Assembly (NCBI GenBank): GCA_036346375.1
Contig: CM070510.1
Coordinates: 64,824,376 to 64,888,375 of the forward strand
Length of the DNA: 64,000 nt
DNA from: Guadua angustifolia
Taxonomy: Eukaryota > Streptophyta > Magnoliopsida > Poales > Poaceae
Direction: 5' to 3'
Below, in pieces: positions 46,513 through 57,802 of the stretch. A program made the translations under genes and the position numbers. The stretch's first letter is position 1. Each line of letters starts with the position of its first letter. Under the pieces are notes generated by a model. The model was not told where the DNA came from. It was given only the letters and a program-made list of their open reading frames with translations, and ran no database searches.

Positions 46513-47409
46513 AGGCCATTCTCAGTGCAAGTTTTATAGGAGTTTCATTCTCATTAAATAAGATATCATATAGGTAAAAGTGGTGATATGGCAACAAATT
46601 TATGAGGAGAGAGGAGAGTTGAGTTTCATGGGAATGAAACCTGGTGTACACGGTTACCAAATGCTTTGAAACTGGGATGAAACCCCACTAAGAGTGGTTT
46701 GTTTCGTCTCCACACCTTTTCTGGATCCCGTGTGGCTAGGGGTGGATATCAAGCTGACTCGACTCGACTCGGTAGACTCGGTAAGGTAACGAGTCAGCTC
46801 GAACTCGACTCGTTATCTTAACGAGTTAGAAGTTCAACTCGACTCGACTCGTTATAAACTCGAGTTGGCTCGAACTCGACTCGTTAAGCTCGTTAGTAAT
46901 GTGAGCAAGAGAGCATACATATTTGATTCATGTAGCTCGATTAACTCGTTAGCTCGCTCGATTAACTCGTTAGGGGATTTAGGGATTTAGTCATTTAGGG
47001 GATTTAGGGTTTTTTTTCCATGTCGCTCGATTAACTCGTTAGCTCGGCTCGTTTAACTCGTTTTTTTAACGAGTTCAAAACCCAGCTCGACTCGACTCGT
47101 TAAGAAACGAGTTCGAGCCGAGTCGAGTCGAGTTTTCGAGTACTCGTTTAACTCGCGAGTTTCGAGTTTTTTTCCACCCCTACGTGTGGCCATATTGTAG
47201 TGTGCTAGATATAATTGCAAGTGGCTACACAATTTATATGGCACATTTGATCACAACACCATGCAACAATTAAATGTTATATCATGCCTATGAAACTGCA
47301 AAATGAAACTGTGCATTGAGAGAGGTTATTTCATTAATCAACCCAAACAACTAAATATGATGTGGTACTATCGAAAACCGTGTAACGAAACTCTCCATTG
47401 AGAATGGCC
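46513..47409. mobile_element. Tourist/PIF-like MITE, 897 bp including a nested MITE
   Basis: Ends GGCCATTCTCAGTGCAAGTT and the inverted GGCCATTCTCAATGGAGAGT are flanked by TTA (46510 and 47410). Unit B has a single uninterrupted site (CTGTTAGTTAGCAGC at 57338). Without the nested 446-bp element and its duplication the MITE is about 440 bp. Confidence 0.82.
46737..47182. mobile_element. hAT-like MITE rich in ACTCGACTCG (446 bp), nested
   Basis: Perfect 10-bp ends TAGGGGTGGA / TCCACCCCTA and a perfect 8-bp duplication CGTGTGGC (46729-46736 and 47183-47190). The interior is built of ACTCG/CGAGT words. It is related in style to the element at 41915-42295. Confidence 0.85.
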
Positions 47410-50386
47410 TTAGTTAGCAGCGCAGGAATCATCGGGAAGGAGAAAGGTAAGGTGACTCATCTCAACATCATACAATTAAGCTAGATTCGATTCTACTCAT
47501 AATCTGATTCCACAGGATTACAAAGCATCAGCTTGCCGAGAGTGGCGAAAGGAAAGATTTGCTCTTTGAGTAAATTTTAGGTTTTGCAGTCGTTGCACAA
47601 AACTCCAGGTATTGATAACAGTCGGGCATAAAGGAGGTTCCCGTCTTTTAGTTCGTTCCTCATCGCGGTGGTCGGGTTTTATCAAGCGTGTGTCGGGATG
47701 CTACCCTACCCCTTCCCAAGTTCTGTCTAGCGTTTCGTGGTTTTTCTAGTCTTCTGTCTCTGACTTTTATGGCACTGTACGCTTCCCATGCTGCTGCATT
47801 TTTATTTCGTCTTTAATACATAACAGAGCTCCTGCCGTTTCAAAAAAAAAAGATAACAGACGGGCAGAGGGAAAGCGGAGGAGCATGGTATGGGGTGGTA
47901 CCTCTCTCAGAGGAAGGCGACTGGGGCGAGGAGGGCGAGCGCGACGAGGTCCCAGTAGACGCAGAAGACGATCTGGTTCATGCCGACATTGAGGACGGAC
48001 TTGGTGAGGACGTGGTACCCGCCGTAGGCGAGCTGCGTGAAGGCCATCCCGGCGTTCGCCCGCCACAACTTGTCCGCCCTGTTGATCATAATCCTTGATC
48101 AGATCATCCAAAATGGCATGCGTATAGGTTACCTAGTTTAGCTCCTAAATTGGTGGGAAAATTACTTACCAAGTTTTGCTTTCCTTAGTCTGTATCTTTT
48201 CTTACCAAGTTTTGTAGCTTGCTTTCCTTATTAAGTCTGTATCTTTTCTTACTTAAAGATGAATAATGCAAGGAGAAAAGTCAGATCAAGACAACACCAA
48301 ATAGCCTGTGTCAACTTCTTGTTCCAGCGTGTGTGTGTGTTCTTGTGTTGGCAAAGTTTTTCTTCAGCGCCGGTGATCACTAGGAGAACTAACAAGTGGT
48401 ATCAGAGCCTGTTACCGGCGTCGGACGTATGATCACGCACTCGAAGGCGTCTTCATGCCTCGGCGACGATCTGCTTCACCTCCGCCCTCTGGCTCCGGCA
48501 GCCGCACCCAGGGTGGTGGCGGCGGGAGCGACCGCGGGCTGGTTATACACCGCGTGGTCAAGGAAGGAGGAGGCAGGCTGGCGAACTACCCCATGCTAAC
48601 CAAGACAAACTACAACGACTGGGCGTTGTTGATGAAGATCAAGCTACAGGCACGGTGTCTCTGGGGCGCCATCGATCCCGGCGGCGTCGGCATCGAGATG
48701 CACGAGGACCGGATGGCGCTCGATGCCATCTGCAGTGCTGTGCCACCTGAGATGGTCTCCACGCTCGCGGTCAAGGAGTCTGCGAAGGCAGCGTGGGAGA
48801 GTGTCCGGGTCATGCGGATCGGCGATGACCGAATCAGGAAGACGAGTGCTCAGCGGCTCCGACGTCAGTACGAGCTACTAGCATTCCGAGACGGCGAGGC
48901 GGTGGAGGATTTTGCCTTGCAGCTCACGAGCATCGCCAATCAGCTGTCCACCCTCGGTGACCCCGAGCCCCAGCATAAAGTCGTCGAAAAGTACCTCCGC
49001 ATCGCACGCTCCAGGTTCAAGCAATTAGTCCTGTCCATTGAAACTCTGCTCAATGTTTCCACCCTCTCTGTTGAAGAGATCACCGGCCGGCTCCAGGCGG
49101 CCGAGGATGAGCCCGAGTCAATCTCCATCCAAAATGGGGATAAATTGTATCTCACGGAGGAGCAATGGCTTGAGCACTACAAGAAGACAGAGCAGGAAGA
49201 TTCTCGCGGCGGTGGTGGCTCAAGAAGTCGCAGCAAACACCGTGGAGGAAGGGGTAAAGACCGCGGCGGTGGGAACGCGGATAGCCGTGTTAGCTCTGGC
49301 TCGGCACCTGGTCGCAAAGGCGATAAATGCCGGAACTGCGGGAAAACCGACCATTGGGCCAAGGAATGCAGGAGCAAGCGGAAAGTTGAACAAGCCCACA
49401 CGGCCCAAGATGACGAACCTACTTTACTCTTGCTGGAGAGTGGTGTCATCACCAGCACCAAAACAACGCCGCCATCGTTCTCATCCCCATCAGCTGTGCC
49501 CAAGGGAGGATTCAGCGCCGCTACGAGAGATATCAAGCCCACGTCAGATGAGCTTCTCCCACCCGCGCCAAGAGCATCACCTCTGCCGCGTTTGCACGTC
49601 GAGCTGGTCGAGGAGAAGGTCTTCGCGGCGCTCGACGACGAGGAAGAACGGGATCCTCGGCGATGGATTTTTGACACCAAGGCCACGAATCATATGACGG
49701 GGTCTTGGGTGGCTTTCTCTGACCTCGACATAGGCATCACCGGCTCGGTTCGGTTCAGCGACGGCTCTGTCGTCCGGATCGAGGGATGCGGCACGGTGCT
49801 TTTCGCGTGCAAGAATGGAGAACATCGCTCTCTCCCCAACACCTACTTCATCCCGAGCCTCACCGCCAATATCGTCAGCTGCGGTCAATTGGATGAGGGG
49901 AACTTCCAGATTCTAATCGAGGATAGGGCGATGCGGATTCGCGACGAACAACGGCGGCTCCTTGCGAAAATATACCGTAGTCCAGGGCGCCTGTATGTGC
50001 TCGACATCAGCATCGCACGACCGGTGTGCCTGGCTGCGCGTGCCGGCGAAGACGCATGGCAGTGGCACGCCAGATTCGCCCACATCAACTTCACCGCGCT
50101 GCGCAAGATGGGGCGAGAAGGACTCGTTCGCGGCCTACCTGTGCTGTCCCAGGTGGAACAGTTGTGCGAGGCATGCCTTGCCGGCAAGCATCGGCGTACA
50201 CCCTTCCCTCATCAAGCCCAGCGTCGCGCCTCCGACGTTCTCGAGCTTGTGCATGGGGATCTTTGTGGTCCAATCACTCCGGCGACGCCGAGCGGAAACC
50301 GCTACTTCCTCCTCCTCGTCGACGATTACAGTAAATTCATGTGGGTGACCCTGCTGCCCACAAAGGATGCTGCACCGACCGCCATC

Positions 50387-50958
50387 AGGCCTGGGCATTC
50401 GGTTTAACCAAAAAAATCGGTTTCGATTTATTTGAAAATTCGGTTATTTCAAAATTGAAACTGAATTGTGTTTGAAAATTTCGGTAACTGACACTTCGGT
50501 TAACCGATAGTTCGGTTTCGGTTTCGGTTTTAACCGAATTAACCGAACTTGGCATTGATGATGGCCGTGTCATCAGCAACTTTGTTGCTTAGGTAGCCAC
50601 CGTTTGTAGCCTCCTCTTTTGACACCTTAATTTAAGGACAACTCAGTTGTTTGTTTCATACTGAAATGCTCCTTATGCAATTATGGTTTCAAGCGTTGAG
50701 GAAAGAGCCTCTGACTGTCTATGGCGATGGCAAACAGACGAGGAGTTTTCAATATGTCTCCGATTTGGTGGGTCTCTTTATCAAAGTTCGGTTAATTCGG
50801 TTAACTGAGGGTTAAAACTGAATTAATCGGAAAAAGTTCGGTTATTTCATACAACTAACCGAATCAACAACCAAATAATTCGGTTTCGATTTTTTCGGCT
50901 TCGGTTCCGGTTTTAACCGTTTCGGTTTTCGGTTTCCAGTTTATTTGCCCACCCCTAA
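50387..50958 (+). mobile_element. hAT-like element with captured UXS fragment, nested in Copia integrase (572 bp)
   Basis: Ends AGGCCTGGGCATTCGGTTT and the inverted AAATTTGCCCACCCCTAA-like right end. Exact 8-bp flanks CCGCCATC at 50379-50386 and 50959-50966. Both subterminal regions are rich in TTCGGTT/AACCGAA, as in the element at 18360-18860. The centre (50551-50783) is a piece of a host gene, making this a Pack-type element. Confidence 0.88.
50551..50783 (+). pseudogene. Captured fragment of UDP-glucuronate decarboxylase (UXS)
   Basis: The first part reads IDDGRVISNFVA (50554-50589) and is followed by TAG. About 100 bp of intron-like sequence starts GTAGCC. The second part reads ALRKEPLTVYGDGKQTRSFQ, then YVSDLV (50693-50770). 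These are consecutive strictly conserved segments of plant UXS, a short-chain dehydrogenase that makes UDP-xylose. The retained intron-like spacer shows capture at the DNA level, not from mRNA. No full domain and no start codon: not a functional gene. Confidence 0.85.
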
Positions 50959-53836
50959 CCGCCATCAAGCGCATTCAGGCGGCGGCAGAACGCAAGAGCG
51001 GCAAGAAGCTGCACGCACTGCGTACTGATCGCGGAGGAGAGTTCACAGCGGGGCACTTCAACGAATACTGCGCCGAACTTGGTGTTCGGCGTGAGCTCAC
51101 GGCGCCTTACACTCCCCAGCAGAACGGCGTCATCGAAAGGAGGAATCGGACAGTGGTCGGAGCCGCAAGAAGCATGCTCAAGGCAAAGGGACTCCCCGGC
51201 AAGTTCTGGGGGGAAGCAATCACCACTGCGGTGTACATCCTAAACCGGTCTACGATGAAGGGCAACGGCGGCAAGACTCCGTACGAGCTTTGGAACGGGA
51301 GCACGCCGGTGGTACACCACCTGCGCACGTTCGGGTGCGTGGCTCACGTTAAGAACATCGTGCCAGGCGTCAAGAAGCTCGACGAACGCAGCAAGCCGAT
51401 CATCTTCGTCGGATATGAACCCGGCTCCAAGGCATACCGCGTCTACGATCCGACGACCAGGCGTGTCCACATCAGTCGAGATGTGATCTTCGACAAGGAG
51501 GCGCAGTGGCAGTGGAGCGGCGACCAAGCGGTGGACATCGACAGCGAGTTCGTGATCGAGTACACCAACGTGGTTCAGCCCGAGGTGGTAACCACGCTCC
51601 AACAACAGCCACAGCAGCGCGCCGTGACGCCTCCTGCGCCCAGCTCCCCGGCCAGTGCACCCACGCGGGAGTCAAGTTCGTCCACACCAGAACCAACAAT
51701 ATAGTTCGCATCACCACCACCAGGAGCGGAGGAGGGTCTTGATGCTGAGCACAATGATGCACCGCTCCGGTTCCGCACCATCGACAATATACTGCGCCCA
51801 GCGATGCCCCCAGGCTTGGCACTCCGGGATCTAGATGAGGAGCTGCTCCTAGTAAGTATCGACAAGCCGGCTTCATTCGATGAGGCATAGGCACATGAAT
51901 GCTGGCGAACGGCGATGCTCGACGAGATGACGTCAATTGAGTCCAATGGCACGTGGGAGCTCGTCCACCCTCCGTCGCGGCAGCGTCCAATTGGGCTCAA
52001 ATGGGTCTTCAAGACCAAGAAGGACGCCGCCGGAAATATCACTAAATACAAAGCGCGGCTCGTGGCGAAAGGGTATGTGCAGCATCAAGGGATCGACTAC
52101 GACGAAGTGTTCGCACCCGTGGCGCGTCTTGAGTCGGTCCGGCTCCTGCTGGCACTCGCGGCAAGTGAAGGATGGCCGGTCCACCATATGGACGTTAAGT
52201 CAGCCTTCCTCAACGGAGAGCTACGGGAGGAAGTCTATGTCACTCAACCACCGGGGTTCGTGGTCGCCGGCAAGGAGCAGAAGGTATTGCGCTTGGTCAA
52301 GGCGCTCTATGGTCTTCGTCAAGCTCCACGTGCGTGGTACGCCGAGTTGGACACCTCCCTTGTGTCACTTGGGTTCCAGTGCAGCGTCTCCGAGCACGCT
52401 GTGTACGCCCGCAGAGTGGGCGCGCACAGGTTGGTTGTCGGTGTGTACGTCGACGACCTCATCATCACTGACGGTAACTCCTTCGAGCTCAAGCAGTTCA
52501 AGGAAGAGATGAAAGGGACGTTCCAGATGAGCGATCTGGGCCTACTGCAATACTACCTAGGCCTGGAGGTAGTCCAGACCGATGACGGCATCACCATCAG
52601 CCAAGGCGCGTACGCAATGAAGATTTTGGAGGTGGCTGGACTGGCAAGAAGCAACGCCTGCAATACTCCCATGGAATCGCGTTTGAAACTCAGTAAGATG
52701 AGCACTGCCCCTGTTGTTGATGCTACTGAGTATAGGTGGATTGTGGGAGCTTTGCGCTATTTGGTGAACACAAGACCGGACTTGGCGTACTCGGTGGGCT
52801 ACGTGAGCAGATTCATGGAGAAGCCCACCACCGAGCACCTGGCGGCCGTGAGGCGTGTGCTGCGATATGTCGCAGGCACAATAAACCATGGTCAGCATTA
52901 CTCGGAGGAAGAAAGGTATCTTGATCTCATCAGTACAATGACGATGATCTTGCGGGGATGTTGACACCCGCAAGAGCACCACCGGTGTCCTGTTCTTCCT
53001 CGGTAATAATCTCGTCACCTGGCAGTCGCAGAAGCGGAAAGTAGTGGCTTTGTCAAGTTGCGAAGCCGAGTACATTGCTGCTACAACAGCTTCCTGCCAG
53101 GGGGTTTGGCTGGCACGCCTTCTTGCAGAACTCCAAGGAAAGGAGACCAGCACTGTCACTTTGAAGATTGACAACCAGTCCGCGATCCAGCTGAGTAAAA
53201 ACCCTGTCTTTCATGATCGTAGTAAACATATAGACACTAGATATCACTACATCAGAGAATGCATAGAGGAGAACAGGGTGAAGGTCGAGCTAGTCGACAC
53301 CAAGGAATAGCTGGCGGACATCCTGACAAAGGCACTTGGGCGTGACCGGTTCATCCAGCTACGCTCAAGACTCGGCCTCGTCGACGTTAAACAGATGTGC
53401 AAGGCTTAGGGGCAGACAGGTGATCCGATCATGGCTTAGGGGGAGAAATGTTGATCATAATCCTTGACCAGATCATCCAAAATGGCATGCGTATAGGTTA
53501 CCTAGTTTAGCTCATAAATTGGTGGGAAAATTACTTACCAAGTTTTGCTTTCCTTAGTAAGTCTGTATCTTTTCTTACAAGTTTTGTAGCTTGCTTTCCT
53601 TATTAAGTCTGTATCTTTTCTTACTTAAAGATGAATAATGCAAGGAGAAAAGCTGTACTGAAGACAGCACCAAATAGCCTGTGTCAACTTCTTGTTCCAG
53701 CGTGTGTGTGTGTTCTTGTGTTGGCAAAGTTTTTCTTCAGCGCCGGTGATCGCTGGGAGAACTAACACGCCCACAGCAGCCGCCCACTGCTGCTGATGCT
53801 CCACACCGACGACGACCAGCGCTGCAGCAGCGTCAT

Positions 53837-54302
53837 CTCCCTCGCGCCAGCTGCTGCCTCCCTCTCCACACCGACGACGACGACGACGCAATCGCACGGG
53901 CGCACGGCTTCTCCTGAGTTTTGCTTTTGCTTTTTAGCCTTTTCTACGGCGTTTGCCCGCGTGGCGGATTTTATAGAGAAAAAGTATGTTACCTTGAGTT
54001 TTGATTTTGCACCGCCTTCTCCAATTATATATTTTTGTTTGTAATTACCTTGAATTATTGATGTGGTACGCAGCAGGGGAGTACTGAGAGAGGTGTTGCT
54101 GCCATGGAGGTCGAATGATCCAAAGACAGGAAATGATTAGTGTGTGGCAGCTAATGCTACTGTGACAGAGACAGAGAATACGAATGCGCGGCTCCTGCTG
54201 GTGGCCCGTTCTTGTCCGTATTTCCTCCTCCTGTCCTGTTCAACCTTAATTCTCTGTCCCAAACAAAACGTATCAATTCCACTGGTAAACAGTAGGTGAA
54301 TT
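53837..54302. other. 5' flank of WAT1 copy A
   Basis: Matches the 5' flank of copy B (57803-58620) in blocks, for example a run of GCTTTTGCTTTT, TACCTTGAAT..TTGATGT and GACAGAGACA. It is the former promoter region of the pseudogene. No gene. Confidence 0.5.
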
Positions 54303-55017
54303 TCACTACTCGAAACGTTTGTTCAGTTGTTTGGATTGGATCGTCAGCAGATTATATAAGCTACTGCTGCGGCCCCCTGAGCAACCCGGTATTTTTTGTT
54401 CTCGTTGCAAACGCATCATAGCTCCAGTATGTACAGTGTTGAAATCGAGATGCTAGAATCCCATTGTGCAATTACACTGCTGATTTACTGTGCTATATGG
54501 CCATGTAATGGCATACGCACTCGCACAACACGATATGGGAGTTCTTTTTGACTCAATAGTTTACGTATAATTGTTGGCCATTATATTTTACACTAGGTAT
54601 TTCCAAATATCAATTTGTAACCGTGCAATTTGAGGCCAGAGGCAACATAGGAGGCCAAGGGACAATTTATTTCGTAACGATACACAAACCAATACAGCGG
54701 AAGCACAGTTCTAGGGCTCCAGTACCCCGACGTTCCAAAAGCTGAACTTTGGGGGATTTGGAGTTATTTATTGATTTTCCCTTTAATGAACTGTGCTCTC
54801 AAGATAAAATAACCTGGTAAGAAAGGTAAATAACACATTGGATCCCATCATCACAGAAGGATAATTGTCTTGCCGCAAGTGTATTTAGTAGCTCTACCGT
54901 ATTGCAGCTTCAGTTCCTGGCCCTAAACGAACAGTCTTCTGAAAAAAAAGATAAATGCCAGTCAGCATTAATAATCGGAGCAAAATCTATGCAATAAGAA
55001 ACACGCAATACACATTT

Positions 55018-55290
55018 TTCAAGTTCAGATATGCCCCTGGAAAGGAAGTTGTTAATATAAAGTTAGATGTCAATTATGATGATAATAACTTAGATGGCAA
55101 AAACAGACGTAGGATGTACAGTGTGAAAAAGGAGCTGACAAGTCATTTTCAAAGCTGGTTGAGGTAAGGACCTTTCATTACTGAAGTTGTTCCTACTATT
55201 GTTCGCCTTGGACCTGTGAAGGAAACTATTGATGCTGGAGTATAACTGCACATTGTTAGCCAATGGCATCTTCTGAGGATGCTGAAAAAA
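55018..55290 (+). pseudogene. Unrecognised gene fragment, unit B copy
   Basis: Same fragment as at 41445: FKFRYAPGKEVVNIKLDVNY, then DDNNLDGKNRRRMYSVKKEL and TSHFQSWLR. After a one-base shift it reads GPFITEVVPTIVRLGPVKET, IDAGV and a stop where unit A has Ser. It lies 3' of WAT1 on the opposite strand. The family is not recognised. Confidence 0.45.
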
Positions 55291-55530
55291 GGATAACTAC
55301 AATATGCGTACTTCCAGCTTACATGCAAGGTTTGCTAAGTATCCTTCACATCTCTCTGATGATGGAACTTAATCCAATGCTAGAAATGGTAACCACATGC
55401 TTTGTAAGAAAAATGTCCGATGTCCTGACAAAGAATAATTGTAGGCAAGAACGGTATTAATACACGAAGTAATTCTGCTGCTGCTGTTTCTGAAGAGAAC
55501 CAATTCCTCTGAAACTGACCCCTCCGAGGT

Positions 55531-57802
55531 CTAACGATCCATGGAGTCACTGAAGGAACTTTCATGTGTATTGGGAGCTGGTGGATCCTCCACCTCCACA
55601 AGAAGAGGGTCCAGATAACCAACCATCAGCACACGCTGTGCCTCATTGTAACGAGCCCAAGTAACCAGGTATAGACCAGCAATGATGAAAACTCCCCCGA
55701 TAATGCTGAAAGCAGTAGGACAGAAACATACACAATGTGAGTATTTATGCTTCACAAATTTGTTGAAATTAAGGAGCTTATAAGCAAGAGAAACGAAGTA
55801 CGCGATAACGACAGCTATATCTATGAAAAACACCATCAGTTTACACCAAGCACTACTAGTGTTATTATTTTGCCTGATAGTATCATGGGAAACTGATAAA
55901 CACAATGCTGAGCAAGCAGTTCAAAGGATCCAAAATTTGAGAAACCATCGCATTGCAATGTTCAGACAGCACATTTGGCACACTAATAGGTTAGAGTGTT
56001 GGTTCAAACCTTCCGAGATAAATTGGGGTACCAAGAAAAATAGTTGAGAGGAAGGTAGAAAATGCTGGTTGGAGTGGATTGTAGAGGGCAACCAGAGATG
56101 GTCCAAGAATTTTGTTCGACCAAGTCATGATCGCGTAGTTCAGAAAAGATGCAACAATTCCCTGGTGGTGCACGAAAGAAACTCAATTAGAACAGCATGG
56201 TCATACAAGTCATCGTCTAATCTAAGCCTAATACAAAGATACTCACAGCATATAGAATAGCTATGATCTCGGTTGTTGTCAGTGCCCACTCGTGGAGCCC
56301 ATTGGTTGCAAGTACCCCAGTCAGCACCATAAAGATGGTGGCAAAAGAATAAGAGTAAGCTGTCAAGGATAAGCTCGTTGGATATTTTATCAGCACCGGA
56401 GCCTGGAGTCGTCAGCACAGAAAAGGACACCAATTACCATCAATCGTGAACATAAACAGATAAAGAGCATAAGAAAAACATAAAAAGTGAACATTACGCA
56501 TTCTATCCTGAAAGTGACATTAGATATTTTTTCTTAAACAACAAAAAGATATGTCAATAGATGATATCAAACACACTAGCAGGATTGAGCAAACGCTCCC
56601 AGATTTGTATTACCTGTATGACAAGATAAGCGCCCATCAGGAAACAGTTGCCTATAAGGCACACGACACCAAGATGCCAGGTCTCTACGCCATATTGGAG
56701 CAGTGTTGATGTCAACCACTGAGCAGGGTAGGGATTGCCACTCCATGGGCCGGCCAACACGCCGTCGTTCACAGCATTGGCGCCTCCATGGCCAATCAAG
56801 GACGGGCCTCTATAGAAAACCATCAAAACGGCACCGGAGACACATACAGCTGTGCCAAGAACTTTGACTATTCCATCTTTCGTGAAGATGTTGATCGCCT
56901 CGACCCTGGAGCATGTAGGATTTGTTTGTATACACTTTAGTTGACACTTGAAACCAAGGCATTGTCAGAAAGACAAAAGATTATATCCAGTGATTAATTT
57001 ACCCAACGATTGCAGCCAGGAGAAATGTGAACACCGGTATAGCAGGCTGGAAAGCTGCGGCGTAGGAGGCGTTGGTAAAGCTGAGGCCGAGCAGGAACAG
57101 AAGCTGGTTCCCAAAGATCCTGCAGGAAGATCAGGAGAGAGCCATTTTTGAGGTGCGTTGGACATGGATGACAAGAAGAGGCTGAAGAGTTCTTGAAGAG
57201 ATTGGTGCCCAGCAGAAGGATTAGATTTACCCAGTGAGGCCAAGAAGAGCAAAGGATGCGAGGAGCTGAGGGGTCACTGGGCGCCGCACCCTTCTGCAAA
57301 AATGGGTACCAAAAAACTCTAGTAAGCATCAATGACCTGTTAGTTAGCAGCACAGGAAACATCGGAAAGAAGAAAGGTAAGGTGTCTCATCTCGACATCA
57401 TACAATTAAGCTGGATTCGATTCGATCTACTCCTAATCCGATTCCACAGGAATACCGAATACAGTAGCATCAGCTTGCAGAGAGTGGCGAAAAGAAATAT
57501 TTGCTCTTTTGATAACAGCCGGGCAGAGGGAAAGTTGAGGAGCATGGTATGGGGTGGTACCTCTCTCGGAGGAAGGCGACGGTGGCGAGGAGGGCGAGCG
57601 CGACGAGGTCGCGGTAGACGCAGAAGACGACCTGGTTCATGCCGACGTTGAGGACGGACTTGGTGAGGACGTGGTAGCCGCCGTAGGCGAGCTGCACGAA
57701 GGCCATCCCGGCGTGCGCCCGCCACGCCTTGTCCGCCCACAGCAGCCGGCCGCTGCTGCTGATGCTCCACACCGACGACGACCAGCGCTGCAGCAGCGTC
57801 AT
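55531..57802 (-). CDS. WAT1-related (plant drug/metabolite exporter, EamA) protein, copy B
   Basis: Seven exons on the minus strand: 57802-57561, 57293-57231, 57119-57003, 56905-56614, 56402-56247, 56161-56010 and 55705-55531. All are GT-AG, and they join to 1,197 nt (398 aa). The protein begins with a Ser-rich stretch, then WADKAWRAHAGMAFVQLAYG and VLTKSVLNVGMNQVVFCVYR, typical of nodulin-MtN21/WAT1 proteins. Two EamA repeats give about ten membrane segments (LFLLGLSFTNAAYAAAFQPA-like in the first, ILGPSLVALYNPLQPAFSTF in the second). Family members export or import auxin, amino acids or other metabolites at the tonoplast or plasma membrane. The substrate cannot be read from sequence. The start at 57802 is the first ATG in frame; the internal Met at GMAFVQ is unlikely. 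It is the intact member of the duplicated pair. Confidence 0.9.

Larger units (their letters stand above)
48455..53409 (+). pseudogene. Copia gag-pol polyprotein, defective
   Basis: In order: Gag (ANYPMLTKTNYNDWALLMKI; zinc knuckle CRNCGKTDHWAKEC), protease, GAG-pre-integrase, integrase (LVHGDLCGPI; LRTDRGGEF; PYTPQQNGVIERRNRT), RT (KWVFKTKKDAAGNITKYKAR; GVYVDDLIIT) and RNase H (KSTTGVLFFL; LSSCEAEYIAA). The last stop follows KQMCKA. The protease site reads IFDTKATNH where DSGA/DTGA is usual, so its Gly is replaced by Lys. A 572-bp element splits the integrase after AAPTAI. Stops occur near 51702 (PEPTI), 51889 and 53308. A frame break lies near 52950. The element cannot encode a working polyprotein. 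Confidence 0.9.
48080..53767 (+). mobile_element. Copia retrotransposon inserted in WAT1 copy A exon 1 (5.69 kb)
   Basis: LTRs at 48080-48394 and 53449-53767 (315 and 319 bp, TGTTGATC to ACTAACA) differ at roughly a dozen sites plus small indels by eye. The flanks are CGCCC (48075-48079 and 53768-53772). The primer-binding site TGGTATCAGAGC follows at 48397-48408. A purine tract (GGGGGAGAAA) ends at 53448. It has full Gag-Pol order but many defects and an internal hAT-like insertion. Confidence 0.93.
42355..53836 (-). pseudogene. WAT1-related (EamA) transporter, copy A, disrupted
   Basis: Seven exons can be placed by comparison with copy B: exon 1 in two parts (53773-53836 and 47902-48079), then 46401-46463, 46177-46293, 45788-46079, 43026-43181, 42792-42943 and 42355-42508. 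Exon 1 is split by a Copia element, but its two parts still add to 242 nt, as in copy B. The exon 2 acceptor reads AA instead of AG. Intron 4 holds another Copia element directly at the donor of exon 4. Exon 7 lacks 21 nt (seven residues of the last membrane segment). Otherwise the frames are open (ILGPSLVAVYTPVQPACSTF and similar). It is a pseudogene whose exons have decayed little, so inactivation is recent. Confidence 0.88.
40297..54302. repeat. Tandem segmental duplication, unit A (expanded by insertions)
   Basis: Unit A begins TTCACTACT at 40297 and runs in parallel with unit B (from 54303) through the WAT1 3' flank, the seven WAT1 exons, their introns and the 5' flank. Removing the two Copia elements and four larger MITE insertions brings it close to the size of unit B. 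Identity in non-inserted parts is high, above 90 percent by eye. Confidence 0.85.
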
